Below, piece by piece: positions 1 through 12,276 of a DNA stretch of 64,000 nucleotides. Source of the stretch: Icerya purchasi (Eukaryota; Arthropoda; Insecta; Hemiptera; Monophlebidae); contig CM077115.1 in the NCBI GenBank assembly GCA_039619475.1, positions 157,703,774 through 157,767,773 on the forward strand, read 5' to 3'. Below the pieces are notes generated by a model, which saw nothing but the letters and a program-made list of their open reading frames with translations, did not search any database and had not been told where the DNA came from. The position numbers were made by a program, and so were the translations under genes. The first letter of the stretch is position 1; each line of letters opens with the position of its first letter.

Positions 1-239
1 CTCTTTTTTTAAACCACTGGTAGTCGGTAATTGGACAAATTTAAAAAATCTTTTAATATTTATATTTTACATTTATATTATTTAACAGTTTAATATAATC
101 CTTAGATATTTATTGCAGTCTATGTGTACATCATCTTATTCTAACAATTATGATATATCAATTTTAAATTATCTATTTATACTATATAAACCGTTTTATT
201 TCCTATTTGGGACCTCAGTATGATTTAGAATTTGTTTCT
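1..239. other. A+T-rich non-coding start of window
   Basis: I see no gene, repeat boundary or RNA here. It is A+T-rich sequence leading into the first dispersed repeat. Confidence 0.5.
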
Positions 240-254
240 GCTCACATATATATC

Positions 255-416
255 AAGCTGTGTTCTTAGCTGATGATGGGTTGTAACTGAGAAAACGTTT
301 CTAAGTAAGCCTTCATTTTATTCTTAAATTTGTTTGTTATATTTTGATAGTTGTTAATAAATTACTATATTTTATTAATTAACAAAGAGGATGTTGAAAG
401 ATTCTTTATTAAATAC
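255..416 (+). repeat. Dispersed repeat copy 1 (CTGATGATGGG ... GAAAACGTT family)
   Basis: The core CTGATGATGGGTT, then a GAAAACGTTTCTAAGTAAG stretch, and about 100 bp later GATTCTTTATTAA match the right arm of the foldback near 27693-27870 in the same order and spacing. A shorter copy lies at 29716-29815. CTGATGA followed by GAAA resembles conserved hammerhead ribozyme nucleotides, and related motifs are known from ends of Penelope-like retroelements. That assignment is inference; the repeat relationship is directly visible. Confidence 0.6.
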
Positions 417-1892
417 GAACGTCAGGTAGTAAAAGAAAACCTTATAAATACGATTTTATTAATGTTTTGTTTATTATTATTATTATACATTTCCTCGCTC
501 CCTGAGGAAGAATAACGTATATATGTAATGAATCGGATTCTTCGAACTTCCCCCGTCTCCCGTAATTTTTATAAAAGAGTCGATTTTATACCTGTACTAT
601 TTTTCGCGCAAAGCGGAAAATAAAAAGAGATTACAGATTTAAACGAATTCGACGTGAAAGAGGTTACAGATTAAACATTATGGGATTTTCACATTACCAC
701 CGGCGTGAAGATGATATGACGGTTACTACTCTGCGTATCAGTTTATAAGATAAAATCTTGGTCAATGTAACATTTCGGCCGGATGACATTAAACGTACCA
801 GGCAAAGAAATAAATTAATGGAGAAATTACTGATCCGTGTGATATTCGGTGCTGTCGAGTGTGTGTTTCGATTAATAAAAATATAAAAAAGACAAATTCG
901 CAAAAAAGAGGACGATTAATTGTAAATAAAATATCGCTGTCCATTTTTAACAAATTAAAAGTAAATTTTCAAATTGCGGAAAAATTTACGTTTTAATTTA
1001 CGCGCCTTGATTATATATTATGGCTTCGCGTAAAAGTAGTCGCGGGGGCGAAATTTTATTTGTAACTAATCGTGTTTTTCGAATATTTAATATTAATTTT
1101 ATAACATTAAATATCTATTTGTACCGGCCAAACGTTCCCCGGATAATTTTTAAGGCTCACTTTGTCCCGGGTAATCCCGTCGTCCGGGCAAGGAAAATAA
1201 TATGGTTTTTTATTTTTCCATCTGTTTGATGGCGTACTTTTTTAGTGATTATTGGCGCTGTTCGCTCGAGCATTATTCTGTATTATCATTCCATTTCCAC
1301 GCTGTTATTTTCGTCTACGATATTTAAATATTATCCGTCTCTTTATTTCTATCTATAGTTCCATTTCTTTCCATTTTACTTTTATTATATCTTTATTTCT
1401 TAATCGTTCCCTTATCGTCCAGTTCTTAACCTTTTTTCTCTACGCTGTTAATACGAGGCTGTTTACATACGCTTACCGTTTTTCCATATACATTTTCGAA
1501 TCTAAGGTTTTCACACCTTTTTTTTTTCTCCTTTTAAATCTTCTCCCTTTCTCTCTTCCGGTAGCATGATTTTCTTTTGATCGGATTTTCACCGGAATTT
1601 TTTTTTTTTTTGTTTAATTGCCTAGCTCTTTTTTATCATCCGGTTCCAGTATCTCTCCTTCTTTTTATCTAAATTCGCATCTGACACAGAAGTAAAGGAT
1701 GTTTTCTTTTACATGATTTTCATAGTTACCAGGGAGGATCAATATACACTCGCGCGTAGTTTCTACCTAAATTAACGTATAACCCCCCACTACGGTTTAA
1801 ACGAACTCGGTTTTCATTCTTTATTCCCACCTCGTGAAAGAATGGAACCGGGCTATCTTGTTTGGTTCGTTTGCACAGTGTGTCTGTTTGAA
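417..1892. other. Non-coding, no recognised feature
   Basis: A+T-rich sequence with a short G+C-richer patch around 1120-1190. The open frames here are short, low-complexity (Phe/Ile/Ser-rich) and have no recognisable motif, so I call no gene. Confidence 0.4.
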
Positions 1893-2330
1893 ATGGAGCG
1901 TCTCCTGTGAATTGATCGTCCAACACATTCGAGAGGCGTAAAAAATCATAATCCCACTGATGAAATTCATCGACAAATATGTGAAGAGCACAGTGATAAA
2001 GAAATTTCCACCACACCTATATATATATATATATGGTGTCCAAATGGTGCCCCGTATGTTCGAGGAAAGACGAGATTATGTGGAAGATGAAGCGCGCAGC
2101 GGTCGGCCGTCAACTTCGCACACAGCGTCGAAACTCTCATTCTTTCGGATGATCGCCCATATGTTTGATCGTTTAAAAACAGCCCTGGGAGGAGAGCATT
2201 TCGTGAACGACGAAGTGAAGGATTTAGTCATAAATTAGGCGAAATTCGGGATAGACGTTTTTCAAACAAGCCATCGAGAAATTGGTACCACGTCAAGCAT
2301 TCGAATATTTTAGGCGAATATGTGTCGTAA
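1893..2330 (+). pseudogene. Mariner-like transposase remnant
   Basis: The translation contains EDEARSGRPSTSHT, which closely matches the linker after the N-terminal helix-turn-helix of mariner-type transposases (usual pattern E-D-E-x-R-S-G-R-P-S). Upstream, another frame reads NPTDEIHRQICEEHSD, typical of the first DNA-binding helix region. Downstream, LKTALGGEHFVNDEVKDLV resembles the C-terminal end of the catalytic domain. The central catalytic part with its DDD/DDE residues is missing and at least one frameshift separates the blocks. This is an internally deleted, non-functional copy, about 0.44 kb against roughly 1 kb for an intact gene. I did not find convincing terminal inverted repeats. 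Confidence 0.7.
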
Positions 2331-2640
2331 AAAAAAGAAAAAATTGTATAGATTTAAATACAAAATATATACATATTTTTTATGATTTTTTTTTTGTTTT
2401 TTTTTTTTTTTTTTTTATAACTTACTTATTGATCGTCCCTTGTAACATATGTTTCTAGTGGTTGATGTTTTTAAATTATCATCATTCTACATCTTATCTC
2501 AGTCGTTCTCATTTATTTTTCTTTATTAGGAAAATTTTTAATCTGATTTACACATATATAAAATCGGAACTTCGAAAGAAGTATTTAATATTTTCCATTC
2601 GAAGAATAATTTATTTTAAACGAACTCGAAAAAAAAAAAA

Positions 2641-3046
2641 ATGCTTTTTTACAAAAAATAAATACCGACTTCAAGGTTTATTATAAAAATTTAAAAATGC
2701 ACTAAAAAGTAAAAAATAATTACTCCCGATAAAATATATATATCAGAGTGATATAACTTAAGGTGATATCGTAATTCTTATACAACATTAACTTTTTGGA
2801 GTTGGAATTAAATTCATGTTAGGAACAATTGAATCAACATTTAATGCAGTTTTTAATTATTCTTTTAATATGAATTTGATGCCAACTCCAAAAAATTAAT
2901 GTTGTATAAGAATTACGATATCACCTTAAGTTATATCACTCTGATATATATATTTTATCGGGAGTAATTATTTTTTACTTTTTAGTGCATTTTTAAATTT
3001 TTATAATAAACCTTGAAGTCGGTATTTATTTTTTGTAAAAAAGCAT
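2641..3046. repeat. Foldback (long inverted repeat) element
   Basis: Bases from 2641 pair with bases ending at 3046 at a constant coordinate sum of 5687. Arms of roughly 165-178 bp are almost perfectly complementary, including ACCGACTTCAAGG, the GATATCACCTTAAG region and TTGGAGTTGG, around a loop of about 50 bp near 2819-2868. No coding sequence is inside. It could be a MITE-like foldback or an inverted duplication of one repeat end. A degraded relative of one arm is at 21600-21790. Confidence 0.85.
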
Positions 3047-3456
3047 TTTATTTTTTACTTTTTAGTGCATTTTTATTCAATTAAATTAAAACATTTATTT
3101 CCACGGTAAAAACACCAAAAGCTACATTTCCATGGTAATTTGGCAAATTTATAGTATTTTAAGTCAAAAATCTAATCCGACGGTGAAAAAAATCGTGAAT
3201 GAAAAGCATCCAAAAAGCTTCAATCTCCCGCATTATTAAGGATAACTCAAAAACTATAGGTCGGACCTTGATCAAATTTAAATGGGACCACATGACAAAC
3301 GCCACCTTTCAAATAAAAGAAGAATCATCAAAATCGGTTCATCTAGAAGAAAGTTCTGTGGTAACACACATAAAAAAAAAAAAAAATAAATAAAAAAAAA
3401 AAAAAAAAAAAAATACAGTCGAATTGAATACCTCCTCCTTTTTTGAAGTCGGTTAA
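3047..3456 (+). repeat. Repeat body ending in TTTTTTGAAGTCGGTT
   Basis: This follows the foldback and repeats its TTTTTTACTTTTTAGTGCAT segment at 3052-3071. It ends with CCTCCTCCTTTTTTGAAGTCGGTT after an A-rich tract (3370-3413). The terminal GAAGTCGGT is complementary to ACCGACTTC at 2667, so both may belong to one larger element (about 2660-3456). The open reading stretch at 3199-3393 is not supported as a gene. The family is not identified. Confidence 0.5.
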
Positions 3457-4559
3457 AAATGAAATATATGTTTATATTTCATTTTATAATTGCAACTGCC
3501 GACCAATTATTAAAATAGAAATTGAAACCTTTCATTGAAAAACCCATTTTCTATTTTCCAGAAACATATAATTAAAATTGGCAGTGTGTTCTGGAATAAA
3601 CTTCCCATTGCAATAGTGTCATTTTTGTTTATCGGATATATATGTATTTATTTATTTTCTTATTATAATTAGGTTCTTAATAATTGAAGCAGCGAGAAGA
3701 AAAAAGCGGGATATTTAATAAATGAATTGTTTCAAATAACTTAAATAACACACACGTTCGCTGTATGTTGGCTAACAGCAATTTTCCGATTGTACTTCCG
3801 AATGGAGTTACATTCAAAATATATTTTTCGACTTAATTATATGTTGCGCGCAAAAATATTAACTAAATATGATAAATCGTTTTTTTTTTTAAATGTCAAT
3901 AATTATCACAGTAAAGTGACGACTGACAAGAGGGAAGTGGGTAAGCGAGATTTGTTACGGTGATAAGTGATGTGGTATTGGCGATGAGACAGAAGTCTAG
4001 CTGGTCTTTCCTTGTTTATGTGTAAGCTTAAAAGGTTCGCGCGTTATATTATTAATTGTTATCTTAAGGTGAATTTAAACTTGAAAGCAGCTAGGTAAAT
4101 ACAGCGGTGTAGAAATTGACACGTAGAACGGGAAAAAAAAATAAAAAAGGTGAAAACAGAAAACACATTACATTACCGTAAAGTATAATGGCCGTTGATT
4201 GGTGTTTACAACTGTTTCGTCATTTTCGCAAGTTCGGCTAACAGATGCTCTTCGTTATATTCACTCTATACTATTTACAGTGTTGCAACATTCGCTCTTC
4301 TGCTCGCTGACTCACCAGTTGGCTAATTCACCTCTGGTCTGACTTCTGTTCAAAATCTGCGCATAATTTTCCGAAATATTATTTCAAAAGTTTTTCCTGA
4401 GAATAACGAGTTTTTTTTTTGTTTTTTTTTCCCGCCAAAAAAGGATAAATTAATAAATTCGGTATTTTGTATTAACGTACATTTTTCTCGTTTTTACAAT
4501 CGTAGTTTCAGTACAACAGTAGGGCTGGGTCTTTTTTTTCTTCCTTTGTGCAACGTGTG
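3457..4559. other. Non-coding, no recognised feature
   Basis: A+T-rich sequence with short homopolymers. I see no conserved coding frame, RNA gene or repeat boundary. Confidence 0.4.
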
Positions 4560-5560
4560 AGGACGATACGGATTATTGTAGAGGATTATTACAGTTTAGA
4601 AATGGAAGGATAGAACGAATGGAAAACCCTTTTGTGAATATAGACGGGAGGCTGTTAGATTAGAACAAAAGCACTTAGCGTTAGAGGGCAAGTTGTTAGG
4701 AGGTGAGTTATTGTGGCAGGAATTTTACACGCGGCACCGTTCGTGAAGAGATAGCGCGAAGAATGTGGTTGTGCGTGAGATTGAAACAGCGGGGGGATGC
4801 GGAAACAAACTTAATCTTTCCAGATTCTTCTAAAAATTCCCCCATCTGTGAACATTGCCACCGGATCCTCCCTGGAATAGCCTTTTCATGCTCATAAGTG
4901 AGGGACTCTCTCTAGGTCTGGGATTTAGGGTGCTTTTTTTGCGACATAATCAGCACAGTGTTACCTAAGATGGTGAGTGGCCATGATCGGAGAAACTGAT
5001 CGGACTCGGTCTAGATGTATACCGCATTGTGCTGGCAATCCGTTACAGTTTCAGCTAAGTGATCCGCGTGCAGTAGTGCGATAAGGATGACGTAAAGTTC
5101 TGTCGACATCGTAAAAAGGCGACTGGGAACGGTGAGCGGAGCTCATAATAGTGTTCCGCAGTTGATAGGGGACAAAATGCAGGGGGTATATTTTTACGAG
5201 TTAAATTAATGCATGCCCCTTGGCCGAAGGAGGTAGGCATTGGTGACTCAAATCCTCCTGATCTTCGCTGTGCCCCGGGGGGGGGGGGCTACCTGTTCTT
5301 GATAATTTCACGATATACAATGCGGGGCAAAGATCGCGTCCTTCCTGGTTTAGGCTGCTATCGGATGCCGTACTCAAGGGTAGAGTCGCACCGAGTCGTA
5401 TATGGTTGAGCTCAATAGTTGTTTGAAATTGTAACTTTAAACGAACCGGATATTTATTTTCGGATTATGATGTGTCAGTTAAATTATTCGATATTATCAG
5501 AATGTTAGGTATTTATTTAGTGCGGGGCTAGTCGGGAGAGGCAATTAGTGTACCTTTCCT
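4560..5560. other. G+C-richer segment of unknown nature
   Basis: About 1 kb is clearly less A+T-rich than its surroundings and contains a 13-base G run preceded by CCCC near 5275-5289. Short open stretches at 4703-4897 (+) and 5209-5409 (+) do not resemble known proteins. The composition would suit a 5' untranslated region of a non-LTR element, or a host promoter/first-exon region, but no motif decides this. Confidence 0.35.
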
Positions 5561-7574
5561 CAATTTATACTGTGAAAAAAAACAAAAAACAAGTGTGTTT
5601 CAATATTTCCCCACGATGCTCCCGATAACCGTAACACTTAATTATCTCTAAAATGAAAAGTCATTTTCGAACTTGTATTATTAGCAAATACTTGGAGATA
5701 ACGTATTTTAAATATTACCTTGTTTTATTAAGTTATTCTCTGCAGTATAGTACGACAAAGCTGCTCTAGAATGTGAAAAGCGTTTCTTTTTCGCTATTTC
5801 CAGAAAAATAGAAACGAAAAATTGATTAAACCTTCGTTACACTCTCGATTATTTTTCTTTATTGACCCGAGGCCGTAATGGTGTTTTCGATCGACTACTA
5901 ACAGCTTTTCCGTATTTATTTTATTGCGACGGACGGAAATAAATTACGAAAACAAATTTACTTCGATAATTTACTCACAGGACTAAACGCGACTAAACGC
6001 GACCAACTGTGTGATTTACTGTGTGATCAACCGGTTTTGTAACCATTTGTTTTTTTAGGTACGCGCTACTATTCTCACTGGTCGGAGACAGAATTAGCCG
6101 ACTAGTTTCCATAGGCGCGTGCTTTTTATCCGGTATTTCATGGGACCCGGTAAATAATTTCGATGCATCTTATCAGCTTTTTTCAGTAGTTTTGGTAAAC
6201 TGGTTTGACCGACCAGCGAAACCACAAACGGTTAGCGAAGTTGTTATTGCACTGTAAAAATACTACCTTGGCGAACCGTTTCCTGAATATTTTTAATGGC
6301 GGTACAGATTAAAATATTCCTCGTTAATCTTACCAATAACGCGTACGCTTCTCTGAATTTTTTATCGGAAATTAACAAAAATAATGTTCCCTTGTAAAAC
6401 TGCCTTAAAATTACATGCGGGCTTGTTCATCCGACAAGTGGCCTCTTGTTTACTTATTACATTGCTGATTTTATTCGTTACTGGCGCCAATGAAAAAAAA
6501 AAACAACAACAAAAGAAATGCGCCCTTTCGTACTGAAGTACATTTTATGACATTGTCTCTTGCGTGAAATATATAGCCTTTGATATTATTTGAACCTTTT
6601 CGGCGACGATTAGAGATACTATTAATATTCTCGTATGACATTTCATACACCCTGAAAGACATTCTCGTCGATAATGAATGAATGTTACCGTTTAATGATA
6701 AGTTTATTGTACAGAAATAGGTTTATTTGTAATAATAGTATGAAATGCGATGACTGAGGGTTACGTCGATGCGGACAGAATTGCGAACAGTGGCCACTGC
6801 CGGTACGTCGCTAAATTCTGAATTTCACATTTCGCGTACAAATTGTAGAAATTCCCCAGACCTTGAGGCGAATCCGAGTTATCATTTAGTTCGCCGCGCT
6901 GAGTATAATTCGTGTATAGTTCATTTCTCTGCATTACATCGAATACACTATTTTACTTGCGAAATAAAAGTCATTAGATTTAATTCAACGAAATCTCAAA
7001 TATCGAAGTACAGATCGGTGGCTATCGTGCATTGAATACAGATGAAGAGATATCGCCAAAAGCCCAAAATCGCAGCGGAAGAGGCGAAAGAAAAATCGAT
7101 CTAGCGGAATCTTGCGAAATTACATAGCTGCATTCCGATTCTGTTCGGAGACGAATATCGCTTCGCTACAAGCTGGTTCTCGGTTCTGTTAATTTGTACA
7201 ATTCTTCTTCTTGGGCGATTTTTCTTAAGCCTCTCTCGTTTCGATTTTGAACTTTTGGCGATATCCTTTCCGACATTCTCTTTTCTTTGACCGATTGACT
7301 TTGTACAGATTTCTTACTGTGACCTTCGTACATAGAAAGACGGCGTACTTTTCTTCATCGTTGGTTGTGTTACACAAAAACCGAGTATCGCGCACAGATT
7401 CCATCTTGTTTACGTTTGCGAGATAATTTTCAGCTTTTTTTTGAGCCATCACTAATTACTCGTAATTATAAGGAAGAAACGTTCGTTAATTGTGGGAATA
7501 CTTATTTCGTTTTAGAAACAAAAATGAATTTAAACTCTACATCAGGCTTTTTCGTGACTATTTCAGGGTAACAC
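5561..7574. other. Non-coding, no recognised feature
   Basis: Moderately A+T-rich sequence with a small direct repeat of GACTAAACGC near 5980-6001. Open frames at 6769-7035 and 7225-7571 have no recognisable domain or supporting splice structure. Confidence 0.4.
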
Positions 7575-7631
7575 TTTTGCGTGAAGTATGCAGTTTTGCG
7601 TGACGTATGCAGTTTTGCGTGACGCGCGGAT
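7575..7631 (+). repeat. Short tandem repeat, 19-bp unit x3
   Basis: Three consecutive 19-bp units begin TTTTGCGTGA at 7575, 7594 and 7613. The first two differ at one base and the third diverges in its second half. Confidence 0.85.
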
Positions 7632-8229
7632 TTTGCGAAACAATTCTCAGCCATAAGATATGTCCACGTTGATAGTACGTCGAAGGTTATTTCGTGTTAT
7701 CTTGTTGTACAAATGTCCCCGGTGATACCCAAGCAAGGTAATTTGCAAGCCTCATTTTCATAATCTGCTTCCTATATTGATTATCTCTGTTTTCTTAGCC
7801 ACCATATGTGGTATATTTTTGTCGCGATTATTAAATTTAAAAAAGGCTAGTCGCAAAATATATTACAATATAATAAGTTATTATTTGATTTAATGCGAAC
7901 CTTTATAAATTCTTGATTTGTAATTTTAGCGTAGATATTTTTTTTTCGGTACCACGTTCTTAGATGACCACCGTTGGTATTTGATAACACTTGTCAGTAG
8001 CCATTTTTTTTTCTTTTTTCTCCTCGATGCATTTTCTTATGATACGAGCAATTTTAAAGATAATTAATATAGGCGTGTGCAATTAGATTACTCTGAGTTT
8101 TCTCACTGATATATTATGTGTGTGTGTGCACGCGCACTTTTTTAAGATATTTATTTTTTGAAAGTAAATGTTTCATCTTTCTATTTGAGTTGTAAATGTT
8201 TGAAGTCCATTTTCTGTGTTATTACTTAA
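7632..8229. other. Non-coding, no recognised feature
   Basis: A+T-rich sequence with a short GT run near 8116-8128. No gene is recognised. Confidence 0.4.
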
Positions 8230-8717
8230 TTAAAAATTTATAAAAACATGTGTTACAGAAAATAATACTTAAAAAATATCAAAAAAATTACGTATTCTAT
8301 AATCATGGCATTAATAAATAAAGTTAAAAATTAAAAACGATGTCATATTTGTCAATCTTATAAACTAATACAAATTAATAAACATAGATTAAAATTAAAC
8401 ATAAAAGACGACCCGGAAATAATAAAATATATCAATAATCATCACTTACTTAATAACGCCGAAACATACTACATTAATAAATTTAAAGGTAATTTAATTA
8501 ATAATAATCTTTTAATTAATAATAACCCATTATTTAAAATTAAGAATCAATCATGACATATCGATATATTGTATTAGTTTATAAGATTGACAAATATGGT
8601 ATAACTTTATTTATTAATTCCATGATTATATGGAGTACGTAACTCCAAAACATGTCGGCTCTTTTTAATATTTTTAAAGTATCATTTTCTGTAACACATG
8701 TTTTTATAAATTTTTAA
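8230..8717 (+). repeat. Foldback element with a possible coding remnant in the loop
   Basis: The ends TTAAAAATTTATAAAAACATG (8230) and its complement ending at 8717 form arms of about 145 bp, also matching at GTCAATCTTATAAACTAATAC. The roughly 190-bp interior continues an open frame on the + strand from about 8341 to the stop at 8554-8556 (72 codons). It contains NNHHLLNNAETYYINKFK, which loosely recalls the C-terminal region of Penelope-like or GIY-YIG-associated retroelement proteins. The inverted repeat is clear; the coding assignment is weak. Confidence 0.6.
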
Positions 8718-9839
8718 TAAAGCTTAATCTTTCATTTAAAAATGCATAATCTTCACTAATTTCTATTTGAATTACACATTTATACCTTAACTGATGGTAT
8801 GTTAAATTTAGCTAAAAGATTGTTCATATACGTGATTAATACCGGCTTATCTTGATACATCAGATAACTGCTTTATAAATATACATTTACAATCTATAGG
8901 GGTTTATAACTGTTTTTGTTATATATTATATTGCAAGTTTTTATTTTGGTGACAGAGTATTTTTTTCTAATAATAATTGTTTTATTACCATTATTCGTCT
9001 AGCAGAAAGAAAACTAATTGAAATTTAAAGACGGGGTTCGAATATCAACAATTTGAAGGCGACTAAATAGGGACAACAAAGGAAATGTGAAGATGTAATG
9101 AAAACAATAAGTAGAAAGGCGCCAAGTTTTAAAAGATGACTAGAGCAAAAAAATCGATTCCTAAAGGAAAAGAGAAGAACAGCGAAGGAAAGCATGACCG
9201 GGATCGCAGGTAAATGGACTGCGAACTAATTTTATAGTATATTTTTAAAAAAATTAAATTTTTATCTTTCACAATCCCCTTTTGATAATTTATTCCTTAT
9301 TTTTTGTTTTTTTTTTTTCGTTTAACTTCAACGATCTCTACTATCCGCCTAAAGTACTTATTCTATCTTCATTTTCAAAATTTCTCCATAAAAACGTAAT
9401 TAAACGGAAATTTTAGGGCACTTTCAATTCCCTATTTACATCTTATGCAACTGTTTTTACGTATGGCGCTTGTCGGCTGGTGTTGCAACTCCTTATATCC
9501 TTGCAGATTTTAACTTCTCGGATTTTTTTCGTCCTCTTTCTTTCCGTATCATATTCGTAAAATGAATTAATAGCTATCCGGTATCCGTTATTTTCATTTT
9601 CTGCGAACATTTTTCTTACGATCATTCGATTACTTCGGATTGAACTAGTGCTCTTCTACTCTTGATGATTCGTGCGACTTTATTATTCTCCGTTTTTTAC
9701 TCATTCATATTCTTTGTTCTTTCCATTTGATTGATACTGATATTTGCTGTGGGTTCCTCCTAGTCACTCAGGGGCATCTTTGTTAACACGTAGCGCCGGT
9801 TCTTTTACTCGGAATACTACACTTCATTTCATTTCTTCT
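8718..9839. other. Non-coding, possible unsupported exon
   Basis: Mostly A+T-rich sequence. The stretch 9136-9209 starts with ATG, stays open for 24 codons rich in Lys/Arg, and ends in CAG|GTAAAT, a good donor, but the length is too short to be meaningful and no homology is recognised. Confidence 0.3.
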
Positions 9840-9960
9840 CCCGTGAGAAATGCATGCAGATCATATTTTCTTTGATCGCTTCGCTCTCCCTGCTGAACAT
9901 TCTGTATTCCAAAATTTTATTTTTCATGCGTATGGGTTTTACTTTTTTTTTTTTTTTAAT
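9840..9960 (+). pseudogene. LINE 3' fragment (zinc-finger tail of ORF2)
   Basis: The frame from 9850 reads HADHIFFDRFALPAEHS. This matches the position and spacing of CDADHIFFECPALL in the better preserved LINE at 47009-47452, with the FECP part changed. Such a Cys/His tail follows the RNase H domain in I/R1-like non-LTR retrotransposons. Only the extreme C-terminal part remains. Confidence 0.5.
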
Positions 9961-12189
9961 TCTTTATTGACACATTTAGAGGATTTTTTCTTCCATTCAA
10001 AAAAAAAAAAAAATTGTTTAAATCAGCCAATACTGTTAGCTCCGAAAGAAGACACATACAGTTTGTAATGCGTTTTATTTTTAATATCTAGGTTTACAGC
10101 ACTTTTTTAAACTTTTTAGTCATAAATCGCATATCCAGAACTGCGGCGGTATTTTTTAGTACGTGTAATTCGCGCTCCATTTATATCCAGACGATATACT
10201 CCGATTATCAGTCATTACGAAAGTACACGAACAGAAGAATAGATTATGTTTTATTTACATTGTTAAGATGTATGTGTTAAGTTTTTTTTTTTTGGGGGGG
10301 GGGGGGGGGGTCCTAATTAATGCCGCCAGGGCAAATATATTTATACAGAGTGTGCTTAATATAACATTATTTAATATTATCAACATTATATGTTGGGCGT
10401 TGGTTGTGGCGTGTAATCAATGTCTTGCACAGAATTAGTACTTAATTGGAACACAATGGTGATGTTGATACTTAGTCAACATTACGATTTACTGTTTTAG
10501 ACTTTAAGATTTGTTTCAATTATTATTTTGCTTATAAATTTAAACGACTCAGATGTTGCAGTCTATCGGTAAACTTTTTTTCTCATTATTTCACGACGGT
10601 ATTTTTTTAAATTGATTTTTTTCTTTTTTATTTATCCTCCGATATTTATTGCATCATTTCATTATGCAGTTTTAGTTGAAATTAATTAGTTTTCATTCTT
10701 AAAATCTCGAATAAGCATATTTAAAATATCCCTGTTATTTCGAAAACGTATCGACAAAATAGATTAAGAGTTTTCCCTCTACAGATCACAATCGCATTCG
10801 GAAGAATACGCATAGTGTTGTTTCCCAGCATTTTTAGTAGGTACACCTTTTCCCTTTTTCTTACTCCTTCTCTAATCATATTTTGTACACGTACTTTTCT
10901 TCACTACGGGAGTGAACGAGACCTTTTTCTTATCACATTGTACGTTACTTCTCGTTTTCAGCTAAAGGCCACCCCCTTTCAAGGTGTTGATCGGATTCGA
11001 CCGTGATGAACGCTAATTAAGATGATAGTCGGTGATGTATGTGTATTTTTAATTAGTTCGAATATACTCACGGTTCGGTTGAATGTTCTTCGTCATTTCC
11101 GTTTGTTAAATAGCGAGGCACCGGCGGCTCGCAACCAATTTAGTAATTTCCGCTTTAATCACTACGCAGCTCCCTTGATGATGTGAATTTGCATTTTAGA
11201 ATGAATCATGATTTCCACCTCGCCTTTATCTTCTTTTCAACAATTTTTTCGACAGCTTTTTGGTTTTGCGTACCTTTTCTTTCTCTGTATCCGACGTATT
11301 ATAATATTTTCCAGTTTCTCAATTTTTTTTCTTATTTCCCACGGTGCAATTTTGTATGCAATACTATACAGGTTTCCCGTTTTTGTTCAAGGCGGTCGGA
11401 CACCCGGTCATCAATTACTTTGCATGTTTCGTTTAGTGCGACATCTCTACTTTCTTTCATGTGATTTGATCAGGGCTTTGTAAAGTTGCAAATTAGTCCC
11501 TTTATTTTGTATTTGCTTTTTTAGTTCATATTCCTACATGTAAAATGTTGTTATTATTAGTTTATTTCTAGTTTACGAACTATCGATAAATTTATTCTCT
11601 ATTTTACTAAAAATTAAATAAAAACACACGAATTTGTACTTAAAAAAAAAAAACAAAAAAAAAAAATCGTACTATTTTGAGATATTTATTTTTGAAAAAT
11701 AACTGTAAAAATTTCAGTTCAAATTCAAAAAAACACCAGTTCTCATTCCGGTCCTTTACAGTTCACATTAATATATGTGTGGCGCCGCTATTCTATGGTT
11801 TGTCTCTAGTTTAGTTGTTTGACGAATGACACTATCGATAAATTTATATGGTACTGAAAATGTTCTTTCTCTCTTTTATTTAAAATTACATAACCATGTT
11901 AATTGGAAATCCGTATAAATATTTTGATTTACTGACCGGTAGCTCAATTGGAAAAAAAAAAGTTATTATTTATATTTTAGTTGGATACATGGATTTTCCA
12001 ACAGCATCAAAGAAATATGTATCCGGATTATTAAGGTATGTAAATTTAGTCTGTTTAATTTGCCCGTCTTAAAATTACTACACCTCTTATTTATTCTTAT
12101 TTTATTTTAACATTATTTTGAAACTTCCTCTTCACGTTACTGTCTTTAAAATTTTAGTAAGTTCGTTATTTTTTAATGTTCGTTTTTTT
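9961..12189. other. Non-coding with homopolymer runs
   Basis: Pyrimidine-rich patches at 10815-11006 and 11183-11483 have open frames but no clear domain; they may be older LINE debris. A run of 17 G follows T12 at 10294-10310. No gene is called. Confidence 0.4.
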
Positions 12190-12276
12190 CTTCGCGCCAG
12201 TTTTATTTTTGGCCGAAATTTTACTTCGGTCATTCTTTCTTTTATTTATAGTTTGTGTTAGTTCACACGCTGTGAG

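Noticed and set aside
7650..7739. Open stretch between CAATTCTCAG and CAAG|GTAATT
   Set aside because: No similarity is recognised; a 90-nt open frame is expected by chance.
9136..9209. ATG-started, Lys/Arg-rich 24-codon stretch ending CAG|GTAAAT, possible first exon
   Set aside because: It is too short to be significant, has no recognised similarity, and its phase does not fit the syntaxin exon at 36513.
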